Source of the DNA: Nibribacter ruber
GTDB taxonomy: Bacteria; Bacteroidota; Bacteroidia; Cytophagales; Hymenobacteraceae
Assembly: GCF_009913235.1 (NCBI RefSeq)
Contig: NZ_CP047897.1
Coordinates: forward strand, 62,001-126,000
Length of the DNA: 64,000 nucleotides
Direction: 5' to 3'
The position numbers and the translations under genes are program-made. How positions within the stretch are numbered: position 1 is the stretch's first letter; each line of letters opens with the position of its first letter. The notes under the pieces were generated by a model. The model was not told the origin of the DNA. It did no database searches and was given only the letters and a program-made list of their open reading frames with translations. Below are positions 9,064-19,233 of the stretch, piece after piece.

Positions 9064-12000
9064 CTACTTAGGGAAATAGATTTTGAAGGTGGTGCCTTTG
9101 CCTACTTTGGTGGAGACTTCAATCTTGCCGCCAGCGTTTTGCACAATCTTCTTGACCATGTACAGGCCAATACCGCTGCCTTCTACGTGGTCATGGAAGC
9201 GGGTGAACATGGAGAAGAGCTGTTCTTCCTGCGCGGGATTCATACCCAGGCCGTTGTCTTCTACTTTTAAGACACTGTACCCACTTTCACTTAAGCAGGA
9301 CAGATGAATGTAAGGCTCCTGGTCCAGAGAACGGTATTTGATGCTGTTGGAGATCAGGTTGTAAATGATGCTGCGCAGGTTCTTCTCAGAGAAGGAGATG
9401 ATGGGGCATTGTTTAACGTCAATCTTCAACTGCACGCCAGAGGCCTTGAACATCTGGTCCATGTCCAGAACGATGTCTTCAATCAACTCACCCACCTTGA
9501 TTTTCTCAATGACGCCATGCTGCTCGTTCTGGAGCTTGGTCACTTCAGTGAGGTTGTCAATGGTCTTTTTGAAACGCTCCACCGCTCCCTGCATCATCTG
9601 AATGATCTGGTGCAATTCTACCTGTTCGTAATCTTCTTCGGGCAGTTCCAGGCGTAGTTCCCGTAGCAGCGCCTCAATGTTCAGGATGGGGGCCTTGAGG
9701 TCATGCGACGCCGTGTACACGAAGTTGTCCAGGTCTTCTATGACCAGCAGCAGATGGTTGTTGGTTTCCTTGAGTTTCTCCTGGGTTTCCTTCAGGTCGG
9801 TGAGGTCAATGAAAGAACCAAGCACGCGGTGCGGCATCTGGTACTCGTTGTGCAGAATGTAGGCGCGGTTGTAAATGTAGGCGTAAGAACCGTCGGCACG
9901 GGCCAGTTTAAATTCAGCAATCCACTGGTCCTTGCCTGAGTTGATGGCCTCATTAATGCCTTTTAGTACGCGCTGGCGGTCTTCTTCGTGAATTTTATTG
10001 AACCAGGAGTCAATGCCGTTCTCCATTTCAGTGTGGCTGTAACCCAGAATGGACTCCAAGGTGTCACTCCACCAGAGCTCATTGGTGATCAGGTTCCAGT
10101 CCCAGACCACGTCATTGGTGGCCTTGGAAACCAGCTTGAAACGCTCCTGGCTTTCGGTCATCTCTTTGGTGCGCTCCACCACACGCTCCTCTAACTGGTT
10201 GTTGAGCAAGATGAGGTTCTCCTCGGCTTTCTTGAGATCCTCGTAGGCCATCAGAATCTTTTCCTCGCTTTCCTTTTTATCTGTGATGTTGGCAAAGGTC
10301 ACGGTGAAGCCATCGCCCATTTTCACAGCCACAATCTCATACCAAGCACGTTTCCCGTTGAAGTCCAGGTGCTGCTCCAGGTGCAGGGGCTTGCCGGTTT
10401 CCACCACGCGCGCAAACTTCTTGAACAGTCCGTTTTTCTTCATGAAAGACAGGTCTTCCATCACGCTCTTGCCTATCAAGTGAGCCTGCGGAGTGCCCAC
10501 CAGTTGCTCGGCCTGCTTGTTCAGAAGCGTCCAATGGAAGTCTGTAATCTCCTGTTCACCCGTGCGCACTGCCCTGAACGCCATGATGTTGTTGAGCGAG
10601 CTGTTGAGCACGCCCTGCACCACGTTGCTTAAGGTCTTGAGCGTAGTCACGTCTACAAAACTCAACACCACGCCGTCTTTGTTACCGTCATGCTTGAGGT
10701 AGGGGATGATGCGCAGCAGGTAATACCGGCCGTCCTGGGTTTCTACTTCCTGCTCCACCTCATAAGACGTGTTGTTCACCTTCTGGATGTCTTCCAGCAG
10801 GTTGGGGTACCGCAGATTGTGGGACAGGTGATGAATAGGCCGGCCCAGGTCTATGTCAATGATGTTGATGATGTTTTTCACCGTGGGCGTGAACTTCCGG
10901 ATGGTGAGGTGATGGTCCAGGAAGAGCTGCCCTATGTTGGAGCTCCTGATGTAGTTGTCTAGGTCTTCGTTGAGCTCCTGCAGTTCCCGGATTTTAAGCT
11001 GATGCTCAGAGTTGACGGTGTGCAATTCCTCGTTCAGGGATTGCATCTCTTCATTGGAGCTTTGCAGTTCTTCGTTTGAAGACATGAGCTCCTCATTGGT
11101 AGACTGTAGTTCTTCATTTGCGGTGCTCAGGTCCTGCACGGTCATGTGCAGGCTTTCGCGGGCCTCGCGCAATTCACTCTCCAAGGTGGTGAGTTGCTGA
11201 AAATACTCTGAGTCTTCTTCTGTGATGAGCGAGGGCTTGAGGTTCTTGAGCGAAGGCGCGGCCTTGCCCATTTCCTGCAGCAACACCAGCAGCACCTTGG
11301 GTTGATCTGGTTCCACCGTAATCGGCCGAACAGACAAATGCACCAGCTGGCTTTTCTTGCCCAGCAGCATCATGACCTGGCGGGCCACCGGCTTCTGGGT
11401 CTTAATGACTTTTCTAATGTCCACGCTCAGAGTGACGGCCAGTTCCTTGGGCACCATTTTGAGCAGGTTCAGGTGCAGGCGCTTGTCTGGCAGTTTCAAG
11501 AACCGGTTAATGTCGCCCACGCCGTGCAGCAGCTGGAAGTTGTCGTCTACGTACAGGCCGGTGATCTTGAACTCGTCTGCCACGGCATCCATGAACAGGT
11601 CATTGTACTTGACCAGCTGGGCGTTTTTGTACGAAGGGCTGTGCTCCACCGGAAACGTGTGCGCCTGCGGCGTGATGCCGTAGTTCTGCTGCACCCCACG
11701 CTTGTCTTTAATTTTCTGGAAGAGCTTCCATTTGCGGTTGCGTTCGGCAAAATAGGTTTTCATCTCGCCAATGTGTTCACTGGAGCCCAGCAGCAGGTAG
11801 CCGTTCTGTTTTAAGGCGTATGGGAACACAGACAGCACCCGTTGCTGCAGGTCTGGGTTGAGGTAAATGAGCATGTTGCGGCATGTAATCAAATCCATGC
11901 GGCTGAACGGCGGGTCTTTCTGCAGGTCATGCTGCGCGAAAACCACCATGCCCCGCACGTGCTCTTTGACGGTGTACCGGTTGCCCTTCAGGTGGAAGTA

Positions 12001-13146
12001 TTTCTGCAGCCGCTCTGGGCTTACGTCTTTGGAGATGGAGGCCGGGTAACTGGCTTTGGATGCCTGTTTAATGGCCCGCTGGTCAATGTCAGTGGCGAAC
12101 AGTTTCACGTTCACGGGCCGGCCCAGGCGCTCTAAGCACTCCTGAAACAGAATAGCCAGGGAATACACCTCTTCCCCGGTGCTGCAGGCCGTCACCCATA
12201 CCTTGACCAGTTCTTCTTCGGGGGTATTGGCCACAATCTCTGGTATCACCTCCTGCTCCAGCAAGTCAAACGCTTCCTGGTCCCTGAAAAAACGGGTAAC
12301 GCCTATCAGAAACTCCTGGCACAGCTGCTTGATCTCAGCGGGGTGGTCATGCAGGTAAGCTAAGTAGTCCGGCAGGGTTTCTACCTTTAAGGTGTCCATG
12401 CGCTTTTTCAAGCGGCGGTAAATGGTGGCTTGTTTATAGTTCTTGAAATTGGTCTGGGTATGCGTACAGATGAGGTCCAGAATCTCTTTGAGCACCTCTT
12501 CGTCTTCCTCTATCAGGTTCTTGTCAATGAGTGTTTTCACTAACGGTATCTGGCGTGTGTATTCAATGATTTCACCGGGCATTCGTTCCGGGGAGAAGAC
12601 GTAGTCTACAAACCCGGCCTCAATAGCGCTGCGGGGCATGCCGTCAAACTTGGCGGTGGCGGGATCCTGCACCATGACCATGCCTCCCGCCGACTTGATT
12701 TTCTTGACGCCCTTGGTGCCGTCTGAGCCCGTGCCCGACAGAATGATGCCAATGGCGTATTTGCCCATGTCCTTGGCCAGCGACTCAAAGAAGACGTCAA
12801 TGGCAAAGTTGGGCTCCCGGTTTCTAATTTGGTTGACCAGGTGCAACCGGCCTTTTTCTATGGTGAGTTGTTTGCCGCTGGGCAGCACGTACACGCAGTT
12901 GGGACGGGTGCGCATATTGTCCTCGGCCTCCCGCACCTGCATCTGGGTGTGCTTGGACAACAGCTCGGCCATGAGGCTTTTATGGTCCGGTGACAGGTGC
13001 TGGATAATGACGAACGAAAAACTGGAGTTGTTGGGAAAGTAGTCAAACAACGTATGGATAGCCTCCAGCCCACCGGCAGAAGCGCCAATGCCAACCAGGT
13101 AATGGTCCGTTTTTGGGGGAGTAACTGCGAGGAGCGTGCTTTTCAT
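9064..13146 (-). CDS. CheB-CheR-PAS-histidine kinase fusion
   Basis: This protein of about 1,360 aa joins, in order: a CheB methylesterase domain (1-195; S23 in GASAGG, H50 in QHLSPDH, D142 in GTGSDGTKG), a CheR methyltransferase domain (about 210-485; [34 protein letters not shown]), a long Glu/Leu/Ser/Asn coiled coil (about 640-720, repeats like [19 protein letters not shown]), several PAS/PAC segments (about 720-1100), a HisKA domain (SHDLKAP, His near 1148) and a HATPase_c domain ([25 protein letters not shown]). I prefer the ATG at 13146; a TTG two codons upstream is possible. It has no membrane helices. It lies 52 bp downstream of a phytochrome gene that lacks an output domain, so it is the likely partner kinase. 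Confidence 0.95.
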   Translation of the reverse strand: MKSTLLAVTPPKTDHYLVGIGASAGGLEAIHTLFDYFPNNSSFSFVIIQHLSPDHKSLMAELLSKHTQMQVREAEDNMRTRPNCVYVLPSGKQLTIEKGRLHLVNQIRNREPNFAIDVFFESLAKDMGKYAIGIILSGTGSDGTKGVKKIKSAGGMVMVQDPATAKFDGMPRSAIEAGFVDYVFSPERMPGEIIEYTRQIPLVKTLIDKNLIEEDEEVLKEILDLICTHTQTNFKNYKQATIYRRLKKRMDTLKVETLPDYLAYLHDHPAEIKQLCQEFLIGVTRFFRDQEAFDLLEQEVIPEIVANTPEEELVKVWVTACSTGEEVYSLAILFQECLERLGRPVNVKLFATDIDQRAIKQASKASYPASISKDVSPERLQKYFHLKGNRYTVKEHVRGMVVFAQHDLQKDPPFSRMDLITCRNMLIYLNPDLQQRVLSVFPYALKQNGYLLLGSSEHIGEMKTYFAERNRKWKLFQKIKDKRGVQQNYGITPQAHTFPVEHSPSYKNAQLVKYNDLFMDAVADEFKITGLYVDDNFQLLHGVGDINRFLKLPDKRLHLNLLKMVPKELAVTLSVDIRKVIKTQKPVARQVMMLLGKKSQLVHLSVRPITVEPDQPKVLLVLLQEMGKAAPSLKNLKPSLITEEDSEYFQQLTTLESELREARESLHMTVQDLSTANEELQSTNEELMSSNEELQSSNEEMQSLNEELHTVNSEHQLKIRELQELNEDLDNYIRSSNIGQLFLDHHLTIRKFTPTVKNIINIIDIDLGRPIHHLSHNLRYPNLLEDIQKVNNTSYEVEQEVETQDGRYYLLRIIPYLKHDGNKDGVVLSFVDVTTLKTLSNVVQGVLNSSLNNIMAFRAVRTGEQEITDFHWTLLNKQAEQLVGTPQAHLIGKSVMEDLSFMKKNGLFKKFARVVETGKPLHLEQHLDFNGKRAWYEIVAVKMGDGFTVTFANITDKKESEEKILMAYEDLKKAEENLILLNNQLEERVVERTKEMTESQERFKLVSKATNDVVWDWNLITNELWWSDTLESILGYSHTEMENGIDSWFNKIHEEDRQRVLKGINEAINSGKDQWIAEFKLARADGSYAYIYNRAYILHNEYQMPHRVLGSFIDLTDLKETQEKLKETNNHLLLVIEDLDNFVYTASHDLKAPILNIEALLRELRLELPEEDYEQVELHQIIQMMQGAVERFKKTIDNLTEVTKLQNEQHGVIEKIKVGELIEDIVLDMDQMFKASGVQLKIDVKQCPIISFSEKNLRSIIYNLISNSIKYRSLDQEPYIHLSCLSESGYSVLKVEDNGLGMNPAQEEQLFSMFTRFHDHVEGSGIGLYMVKKIVQNAGGKIEVSTKVGKGTTFKIYFPK

Positions 13147-13198
13147 GGGCAATGGTTAATGCTGGTGCTCTAACAAATAAACTAGAAGGCCACCGGCA

Positions 13199-14755
13199 CT
13201 AGTATTTCTCTTTAATGATTTTTTCCAGGATGGCGCCGCGCAGGAATTCTGCGGCCTCCAGTTCTTCTGGCAGCCAGGGCATGGAGGTGTGCTTTACCGT
13301 TTCCTGGTAGGTGGCAAAGGAGTTTCTGGGGTGGTATTTCTTCCCGTCTGGCTCCATCTGGATGGCCTGGTTAGGGTCGCCGCCCCAGGCAATGGTCTGA
13401 ATCACCTCTGGCCTGAAACCCAGAATGTACTCTCCCTCTTCTGCATTGATGGGCAATACCACCAGGCCGCTGGCTACGTCTTTGTACTCTTGGCTGCGGG
13501 CATACTGGAGGGGCAAGGTATCTGTGGCATAGGTTCTTTCCTGCCGCTGCCGCTTTAACCAGTACACCAGTTCCTTCAGGTTCTGGGAGGAGGGCACCGC
13601 GCCGGTAGTCCAGATGCTGCCTTCATACAACACCGCCGCGCCAGAAATGTTTAGCAGCTGCAAGAGGCTGGGCTGCCCGTTGAGCAGGCCCTCGGCAAAA
13701 GAATCTGAGGTGTAGAGCTGCTCCAATAGCTGGGCATGCAGGTCCCGGAGCTGGGAGCGCAACTCAATGGCTCTTTCCTTTTCTTTGGCGGCAATCTGGG
13801 CAGAGACAATGCTGGAGAGCAGTTCCATGGCAGACCTAAGCTCATAGCTGGGGTTCTTGGGCGTCTTGTGGTGGCAGGAAACCAAGCCCCAGAGCTGGTT
13901 GTCAATAATGATGGGCAAAGACATGGAGGCCTGCACGCGCAAGTTGGTCAGGTACTCTAAATGCACAGTGGCCACGCTGCGCAGGTTGCACTCAGACAAA
14001 TCTGTGAACTTGTGGGTAAGCGGATTGATGACCGGGTTCATGCGCACGGGCGTGTAGTCACGCGTGGGGATGAGCCGGTACGGGTTGCTGAAGTACAGGT
14101 CGCGGGCCTGCTTGGGCACGTCTGAGGCTGGAAAACGAAGGCCCAGATAGTCGTCCATGTCTTCTTGCTTGGCCTGGGAAATGACAATACCATTCCACTG
14201 CGGGTCAAACTGGTACAGGAGAATGCGGTCAAAGCCCGTGAGCTTTTTCATTTCTTCCACCAGAATCTGGCTCACGGCCTGCGTGGTGGGCGCCTGTTTC
14301 AGCAAAGAGGTAATGTATTTGATCTGCTGGTACAGCGCCATGAACGAATTCTGCGGGGCTGGCACCGGGTTTTCCTCCAGCTCAATCAATACATAGTCCT
14401 GCTTCTGGTGCACCAGTGCCGTGAACGGAAGCTCCCGCCCCTGGATGGTAAACGTCAGGTGAAACGGGATTTTTTCCTGATAGCCTTGGGGGGCCATTTT
14501 GCTCTGGAGTTCATGTAGCTGGGCCTGGGGCAGAAACTGCTCAATGGACTGGCCCAGCAATGCCTGCACCGGCAGGGAAAGGAACTGCTCGGCATTTTCG
14601 CTTACTTGGGCAATGCGCAAGTCTTCCGGTGATAAGGTGAACAGAACTCCGTGGGGCTGAATGAGATTGACCAGGTGCAAGGGAATGCTTCCGCAGAACT
14701 CTGAGTCATAGTTCTTCTCAAGGGTGATGCCAATTGGAGCCTGTTTGTTTTCCAT
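13199..14755 (-). CDS. Bacteriophytochrome photosensory protein without output domain
   Basis: The 518-aa protein has the PAS-GAF-PHY photosensory core. C21 (NYDSEFCGSIP) sits just before HLVNLIQPHG, where bacteriophytochromes attach biliverdin. GAF signatures are FPASDVPKQAR and HLEYLTNLRVQASM (chromophore pocket). The PHY tongue motif is HPRNSFATYQETV (PRxSF type) near residue 465. The protein ends soon after PHY with no histidine kinase or GGDEF domain. The downstream gene on the same strand, 52 bp away, encodes a CheB-CheR-PAS-kinase, suggesting the pair acts as a split red/far-red light receptor kinase. No heme oxygenase gene for bilin synthesis is in the window. Confidence 0.92.
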   Translation of the reverse strand: MENKQAPIGITLEKNYDSEFCGSIPLHLVNLIQPHGVLFTLSPEDLRIAQVSENAEQFLSLPVQALLGQSIEQFLPQAQLHELQSKMAPQGYQEKIPFHLTFTIQGRELPFTALVHQKQDYVLIELEENPVPAPQNSFMALYQQIKYITSLLKQAPTTQAVSQILVEEMKKLTGFDRILLYQFDPQWNGIVISQAKQEDMDDYLGLRFPASDVPKQARDLYFSNPYRLIPTRDYTPVRMNPVINPLTHKFTDLSECNLRSVATVHLEYLTNLRVQASMSLPIIIDNQLWGLVSCHHKTPKNPSYELRSAMELLSSIVSAQIAAKEKERAIELRSQLRDLHAQLLEQLYTSDSFAEGLLNGQPSLLQLLNISGAAVLYEGSIWTTGAVPSSQNLKELVYWLKRQRQERTYATDTLPLQYARSQEYKDVASGLVVLPINAEEGEYILGFRPEVIQTIAWGGDPNQAIQMEPDGKKYHPRNSFATYQETVKHTSMPWLPEELEAAEFLRGAILEKIIKEKY

Positions 14756-15161
14756 AGGGGTAAGAAAAGCGCGCCTGAACCTGTGCCAGAAGCTCTAAGG
14801 TACGCATTGATCAAGGATTATTATAATAGGTGTCCCAGAAGGTAATCCGTATAAACCGCAAATGTCTGGCAAAAGTTGTCTAAAAATTCTTCAGGATGGC
14901 CTTTAATCTGAGTGCATTCCTGACGGCGTTTTTGGATAAGATTAATGGTAGCTGGAACGTCAACATGGGTAGAAGAGAGTACTACTTGTTTTGGTAAAGA
15001 ATGTTCCGTTTTTGGGCTATTTCCCAGAAAACAGCCCAAAAACGAGTGTTTGCCCTATAAAGAAACGGTAGAACCAAAGCCTGAGTACGCTGCCAGAAAA
15101 CCTTGCCAGCGTATTGCAGTATGTAGAGACACGTACCTTGTTCACTAAAAATTGACAGACA
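14756..15161. other. Divergent intergenic region, phytochrome to TerB-like gene
   Basis: No convincing gene. It holds palindrome copy 6 (15007-15044) and should contain both promoters. GTACCTTG near 15133 resembles a degenerate Bacteroidota -7 element for the TerB-like gene. Confidence 0.55.
15007..15044. repeat. Dispersed palindrome, copy 6
   Basis: CGTTTTTGGGCTATTTCC...CAGCCCAAAAACG, with a 12-bp perfect outer arm. It lies between divergent genes. Confidence 0.88.
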
Positions 15162-15551
15162 ATGGCAACAGGCAAATCTTTTGAGGAGCTTTTCAATACG
15201 CAGCAGAAAAAGCTGGCATTTTTTCAGAACCTGATTCTGGCGGCGGTAGCAGACCGGCAGCTGGATGAACAGGAAAGTGAGTTTTTGCTCACCATTGGTA
15301 ACCGGCTCAACCTTTCTGCAGAAGATGCGCGGCCGCTGGTAGACAACCTGTCGCTGCTTTCTTTTGTCATTCCTGAGGACGGCCTGCAGCGCACCCTGGA
15401 ACTACAGACCGTGATCATGATGGTGCTGCAAGACGGTCACATTGAAGACAAAGAATACCAACTGTGCCTGGAATATGCGCGCCGCATTGGGTATGCCAAA
15501 GAAACTGTAGACGAAATGATTGACCAGTTGAGCCAGGGAGAGCAAGCCTAG
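15162..15551 (+). CDS. TerB-like protein
   Basis: The 129-aa, all-helical acidic protein resembles the tellurite-resistance TerB/DjlA-N fold. The central repeat is AVADRQLDEQESEFLLTIGNRL and a later matching half is VLQDGHIEDKEYQLCLEYARRIG, each with an acidic D-x-E type metal-binding cluster. The ATG at 15162 follows an AT-rich leader. TerB-like proteins act in the cytoplasm in stress or envelope functions; the role here is unknown. No other ter genes are nearby. Confidence 0.8.
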   Translation: MATGKSFEELFNTQQKKLAFFQNLILAAVADRQLDEQESEFLLTIGNRLNLSAEDARPLVDNLSLLSFVIPEDGLQRTLELQTVIMMVLQDGHIEDKEYQLCLEYARRIGYAKETVDEMIDQLSQGEQA

Positions 15552-15576
15552 GTTTTCTAACCTTGGCAAATCATAC

Positions 15577-15613
15577 AAAAAGAGCAGGAGCGGTAAAGGC
15601 GCCTGCTCTTTTT
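15577..15613. terminator. Bidirectional terminator
   Basis: AAAAAGAGCAGG (15577-15588) pairs with CCTGCTCTTTTT (15602-15613), giving A- and T-runs on both sides between convergent genes. Confidence 0.85.
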
Positions 15614-15628
15614 GGTTAGCAGCAAGTC

Positions 15629-16003
15629 TTACAATGGATCCTGTTCCTGGTCTTCAATAAAGCCCGCGTCTTCCAATGAATGCAACCTGATGTAGGCCCG
15701 GCGCCAGGGCGTATCATCCAGGAGGCGCCACTTATGGCCGGCTCCTGTCAGATCGGCTGCCAGCAGTACATCACCGGGTTTTAGGAGGAACACCTGCGCG
15801 GCGCTGGTGGTAAATTCCAGCTGGCCCGACAGCGTGAGCACATACTGCAGACAAGGCGCGGGGTGCCAGTCATAGGCTGCGGGGCTGGGCGTCTCTTTAA
15901 ACTCCAGCTGGTGGGCTGGCAAATGCTGCCGGTCTGGGACGTAGCCTTTCACCACCTTTGAGTTGCCGGTGGCGTCTGTGTACAATTTATAGGCTTTGAT
16001 CAT
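15629..16003 (-). CDS. Small cupin-like protein
   Basis: The 124-aa protein has a single cupin-like barrel. CLQYVLTLSGQLEFTT corresponds to cupin motif 1 (its metal ligands are mostly absent) and LLKPGDVLLAADL to the motif 2 region, with H and W residues around GAGHKW. Related proteins are often annotated as cupins of unknown substrate. The ATG at 16003 is clear. It lies downstream of the MpaB-like gene on the same strand with a gap of about 105 bp, so the two may be co-transcribed. Confidence 0.75.
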   Translation of the reverse strand: MIKAYKLYTDATGNSKVVKGYVPDRQHLPAHQLEFKETPSPAAYDWHPAPCLQYVLTLSGQLEFTTSAAQVFLLKPGDVLLAADLTGAGHKWRLLDDTPWRRAYIRLHSLEDAGFIEDQEQDPL

Positions 16004-16108
16004 AGCTGTGGGCGCTGGTTTTAGTACAGAAAAGGTATTTCCCTAGTGTACTGACAAAACCGAAAGGAAGATGTGCCCCAGTACTTTCTTCTCTCAGAAA
16101 AACTCCCT

Positions 16109-16873
16109 TTAGGAAAGCGGCTGGTCCAAATCTTTGATCTGCTGCAGATACCCCGAGGGCAGGAGGATGGATTTGAAAAACCAATCTAGCTTGAATATTC
16201 TGGAAGCTTTGTAGGCCAGCAGGAGAGGAGGCAGCAAGGAGGGGGCCTGCCAGCCCAGCAAGGTTTTCACCCGCGCTGGAATAACCAGTTTCTGGCCCTC
16301 CAGCAATATTTTATACCGAATGGCTCCTAAATATTTTCTGTATTGGCGGTACAGATCCTGGGTAAAATGGCTGTACACCAGGTTCTCCTGCAGGTGGCTG
16401 TTTCGCATGATTTCCCATTCTGGGAAGTTGACCGGCAATCCTTGCAAGCCCATGCGGTGGCCTACGCGGTAAAATACCTGAAACACTTCTTCCTTTTCTG
16501 AGGGCGTGAGCCGGAGTTCCAGCACCTCATAGGCGCGTATGGAATAGTCAATGAGCATGAAAAGGACATCGCGGTAGGCCCAGTCTGGAATGCGCTGGCC
16601 CCGGCTGGCTTCTACGTGGGCGTGAATAGAGGCCATCCGGTCAATGGTCTGGTGCGCCGCTTCCAGCTCTGAGAAAACGATTTGCCGGGCATAGGCCACC
16701 GTAGAGAACAATCGGCCTAAAGGATCTGCGGGCAGCCGGCCGGTAAAGTAGAGCCAGTCCACGGCTTTGTTCAAGGCAAACTCCGCCGATGATCCGGCAA
16801 AGATGAACAGGATGGTATCTCCCTTGCCCCATATCTCTCGCACTATAGACGTTCTCTCAACAAAGTATTTCAT
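16109..16873 (-). CDS. MpaB/rubber-oxygenase-like protein (DUF2236)
   Basis: A protein of about 254 aa (or 283 aa from an upstream ATG at 16960). The blocks IWGKGDTILFIFAGSSAEFA, WLYFTGRLPADPLGRLFST and YARQIVFSELEAAHQTIDR are typical of the MpaB/rubber oxygenase catalytic domain family, which holds a b-type heme; candidate ligand histidines are in IHAHVEASRGQRIPD. I prefer the ATG at 16873 because family members usually begin shortly before SIVREIWG; the first 29 residues of the longer frame look unrelated. It probably oxidises an unknown hydrophobic or aldehyde substrate. A palindrome copy lies upstream. Confidence 0.8.
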   Translation of the reverse strand: MKYFVERTSIVREIWGKGDTILFIFAGSSAEFALNKAVDWLYFTGRLPADPLGRLFSTVAYARQIVFSELEAAHQTIDRMASIHAHVEASRGQRIPDWAYRDVLFMLIDYSIRAYEVLELRLTPSEKEEVFQVFYRVGHRMGLQGLPVNFPEWEIMRNSHLQENLVYSHFTQDLYRQYRKYLGAIRYKILLEGQKLVIPARVKTLLGWQAPSLLPPLLLAYKASRIFKLDWFFKSILLPSGYLQQIKDLDQPLS

Positions 16874-16975
16874 GGTGGTTTTCAATGGCAGGCTACTAAG
16901 TGCTCTCTGGCAAACGTACGGCGCTCGCAGAATGGTACGCAAGGGAACCACGATTTTCATGCTTGGCTAACGTTA

Positions 16976-17017
16976 GCCGTTTTTGACGTATTTTCCAGAA
17001 AACAGGCCAAAAACGGC
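16976..17017. repeat. Dispersed palindrome, copy 7
   Basis: GCCGTTTTTGACGTATTTTC with right arm ending CAAAAACGGC. The outer GC extends the core by pairing. It lies just downstream of the broken SpoIIAA-like gene. Confidence 0.88.
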
Positions 17018-17029
17018 AGACTATTTATT

Positions 17030-17409
17030 TTAGGATTGCACCCAGGCCATGGCCTCTGTCTGCTGCTCTGCCGGAAAGAATTTAACCTGCGCAGTGGTGA
17101 AAGGCTTTATGGCCGTGGCCAGAGTCTGCTCCCAGGTTTTGTCGCCCACCAAGGCAATCTTCTTAAAGTTGTTGATATGGCGCACTCAAACGAAAGGTCT
17201 TCCAGCAGGCCCTGCAGCGTCCAGCCCGTGAAGTCGTACATGTGCCAGTACAGGTTAATTTTTTCGTGATCGGCCAACTTCTTTTCCAGCGCTGGTAGGA
17301 GCTGTTGGTAGTCGGTTTTGTGTAAGGTGCCGGTCACGCGCACGGCCACCAGGTCTGGGGCGGTTGTATTTATGATCTCTACCATGGTATTTCTGTTTTT
17401 TCTTATCAT
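17030..17409 (-). pseudogene. SpoIIAA-like/STAS protein, split by a frameshift
   Basis: Reading from the ATG at 17409 (or 17385), the first part (MVEIINTTAPDLVAVRV, ALEKKLADHEKINLYW, DFTGWTLQGLLEDLSFE) matches small SpoIIAA-like STAS proteins. After LSFECA the frame runs into unlikely sequence and stops at 17107. Shifting by one base near 17185 restores a family-like ending, HINNFKKIALVGDKTWEQ, then FTTAQVKFFPAEQQTEAMAW, and a stop at 17030-17032. A one-base deletion therefore explains the data; a sequencing error in this single-copy stretch is also possible. The intact product would be about 125 aa, near the family length. Its usual role is unknown (lipid or anti-sigma binding has been proposed for the fold). 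Confidence 0.85.
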
Positions 17410-17608
17410 ACGAAAGAAGCTACGCCAGAGGAAAGTGCTATAGTGCTTTCTTTCGCCTGTAGGGAACGTAATTTAGCCTTGTTGGATAGAAGCCAAGCCC
17501 AATCCTGCGTATAAGGCTTTTGCAAACTTCGGGTGCGGCGCCGGCAGTGGTTTGGTTTGTAATTGCCGATGGTTAGGCCTAACTCGCACCCGTTTACCAG
17601 AAGTACCT

Positions 17609-19177
17609 ATGGACAGATTATCTCAGAAAGAATATAAAAACGAATTTGTGCAGGCTTTCCCCGGCGATGACACCGGCGACACCCGTCCGCGCCAGACGCC
17701 GGGCATGCTCTACAGCAAAGCCACGCCCACACCCGTGAACAAGGTAACGCTACTGGCCTGGTCAGAGGAGCTGGCGCAGGAGTTGGGCATAGAAAAGCCC
17801 GTGGCCCAGGAGGATATAGACGTGCTGGGCGGAAATTTAGTGGCACCCACCATGCAACCCTACGCGGCCTGTTACGCGGGCCATCAGTTTGGCAATTGGG
17901 CGGGTCAGTTAGGCGATGGCCGGGCCATCACGCTGGGCGAATGGCCCGCATCCAACGGCCAAACCTGGGAATTGCAGCTGAAGGGCGCCGGCCCCACTGC
18001 CTACTCCAGACGCGCCGACGGCCGGGCCGTGTTGCGTTCCTCTGTGCGGGAATACCTCATGAGCGAAGCCATGCACTACCTGGGCGTGCCCACCACACGG
18101 GCTCTGAGCCTGGTTTCAACCGGCGACCAGGTCATGCGGGATATGTTCTACAACGGCAACCCCGAGTTTGAGCCCGGCGCCATTGTCTTGCGCGTGGCGC
18201 CTAGCTTTCTGCGCTTCGGGAGTTTTGAGATGCCTGCCGCCCGCCAGGAGCAGGACAACCTGCGCCAGTTGGTGGAGTGGACCCTGGCGCGGTATTACCC
18301 GCACATAGAAGGTGCCACCCTGGAAGAAAAGATACTGCCTTGGTTTAAAGAAATCATGGACCGCACGGCCTTTATGATCAACGAGTGGCTGCGTGTGGGC
18401 TTTGTGCATGGCGTCATGAACACAGATAACATGTCTATTCTGGGACTCACTATTGACTATGGTCCGTACTCGTTCCTAGATGACTATGACCCCGATTTCA
18501 CGCCCAATACCACTGACTTGCCAGGCCGGCGCTATGCCTTCGGGAAGCAGGCCAACATTGCCTACTGGAACCTTGGCTGCCTGGCCAGCGCCCTGGCTAC
18601 CTTATTGCCAGATGCCAAGGAGCTTGTGACTCTTTTAGAGACCTACAGCCAGGTGCATTACCAGAAATACTTTGACATGATGGCCAGAAAACTAGGTTTG
18701 GACCAAGTGCAAGAGTCTGACCCGGTGTTTATTACGCAGTTTGAGGAAACGCTTGCTGAGCTTCAGCCTGACATGACCATCTTCTACCAACTGCTCATTG
18801 ACCTGCCCCTGGAGGATGGAACGGAGGAGGCTACCCTGGCTCATTTCCAGGAAAGTTTGTACACCCCGCCTGGTGCCCGTGAAAAGGCGCTGCTACACAC
18901 CATTTTGACTGCTTATCGCGCCCGTTTACGGGTCAATACCCTCCCTCGGGAAGAATCTCAGGCCCTGATGCGGCAGGCCAACCCTAGGTTTATCTTACGC
19001 AATTACCTGTTGCACCAAGCCATAGAAAACCTCACGCAAGGAGACAACCAGTTGTTTACCCAATTGCAAGCCGCCATGAAAACTCCGTATGCCCAGGAGC
19101 ATGACCAGTTCTTTGCCAAGCGCCCTGACTGGGCGAGTCAGAAGCCGGGTAGTTCTATGTTGTCTTGTAGTTCTTGA
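17609..19177 (+). CDS. selO: Protein adenylyltransferase SelO (YdiU/UPF0061)
   Basis: A protein of about 522 aa from the ATG at 17609; the longer frame begins at a TTG at 17552 and adds 19 unlikely residues. The pseudokinase-fold AMPylase signatures are present: YAGHQFGNWAGQLGDGRA, LQLKGAGPTAYSRRADGRA, LRSSVREYLMSEAMHYLGV, FVHGVMNTDNMSILGLTIDY (catalytic Asn/Asp) and YGPYSFLDDYDP. SelO transfers AMP to Ser/Thr/Tyr of redox proteins. Bacteroidota forms usually lack the C-terminal selenocysteine; here the C-terminus ends GSSMLSCSS, which keeps a Cys near the end in the region where other SelO proteins have Cys or Sec. It is a single gene with a strong terminator after it. Confidence 0.95.
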   Translation: MDRLSQKEYKNEFVQAFPGDDTGDTRPRQTPGMLYSKATPTPVNKVTLLAWSEELAQELGIEKPVAQEDIDVLGGNLVAPTMQPYAACYAGHQFGNWAGQLGDGRAITLGEWPASNGQTWELQLKGAGPTAYSRRADGRAVLRSSVREYLMSEAMHYLGVPTTRALSLVSTGDQVMRDMFYNGNPEFEPGAIVLRVAPSFLRFGSFEMPAARQEQDNLRQLVEWTLARYYPHIEGATLEEKILPWFKEIMDRTAFMINEWLRVGFVHGVMNTDNMSILGLTIDYGPYSFLDDYDPDFTPNTTDLPGRRYAFGKQANIAYWNLGCLASALATLLPDAKELVTLLETYSQVHYQKYFDMMARKLGLDQVQESDPVFITQFEETLAELQPDMTIFYQLLIDLPLEDGTEEATLAHFQESLYTPPGAREKALLHTILTAYRARLRVNTLPREESQALMRQANPRFILRNYLLHQAIENLTQGDNQLFTQLQAAMKTPYAQEHDQFFAKRPDWASQKPGSSMLSCSS

Positions 19178-19201
19178 TTTGTTTGTGATGAAGGACCAGG
19201 G

Positions 19202-19233
19202 AAGGCCGCGGATGATACGTCTGCGGCCTTTTT
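19202..19233 (+). terminator. Rho-independent terminator of selO
   Basis: AAGGCCGC (19202-19209) pairs with GCGGCCTT (19223-19230), followed by a T run. Confidence 0.85.
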
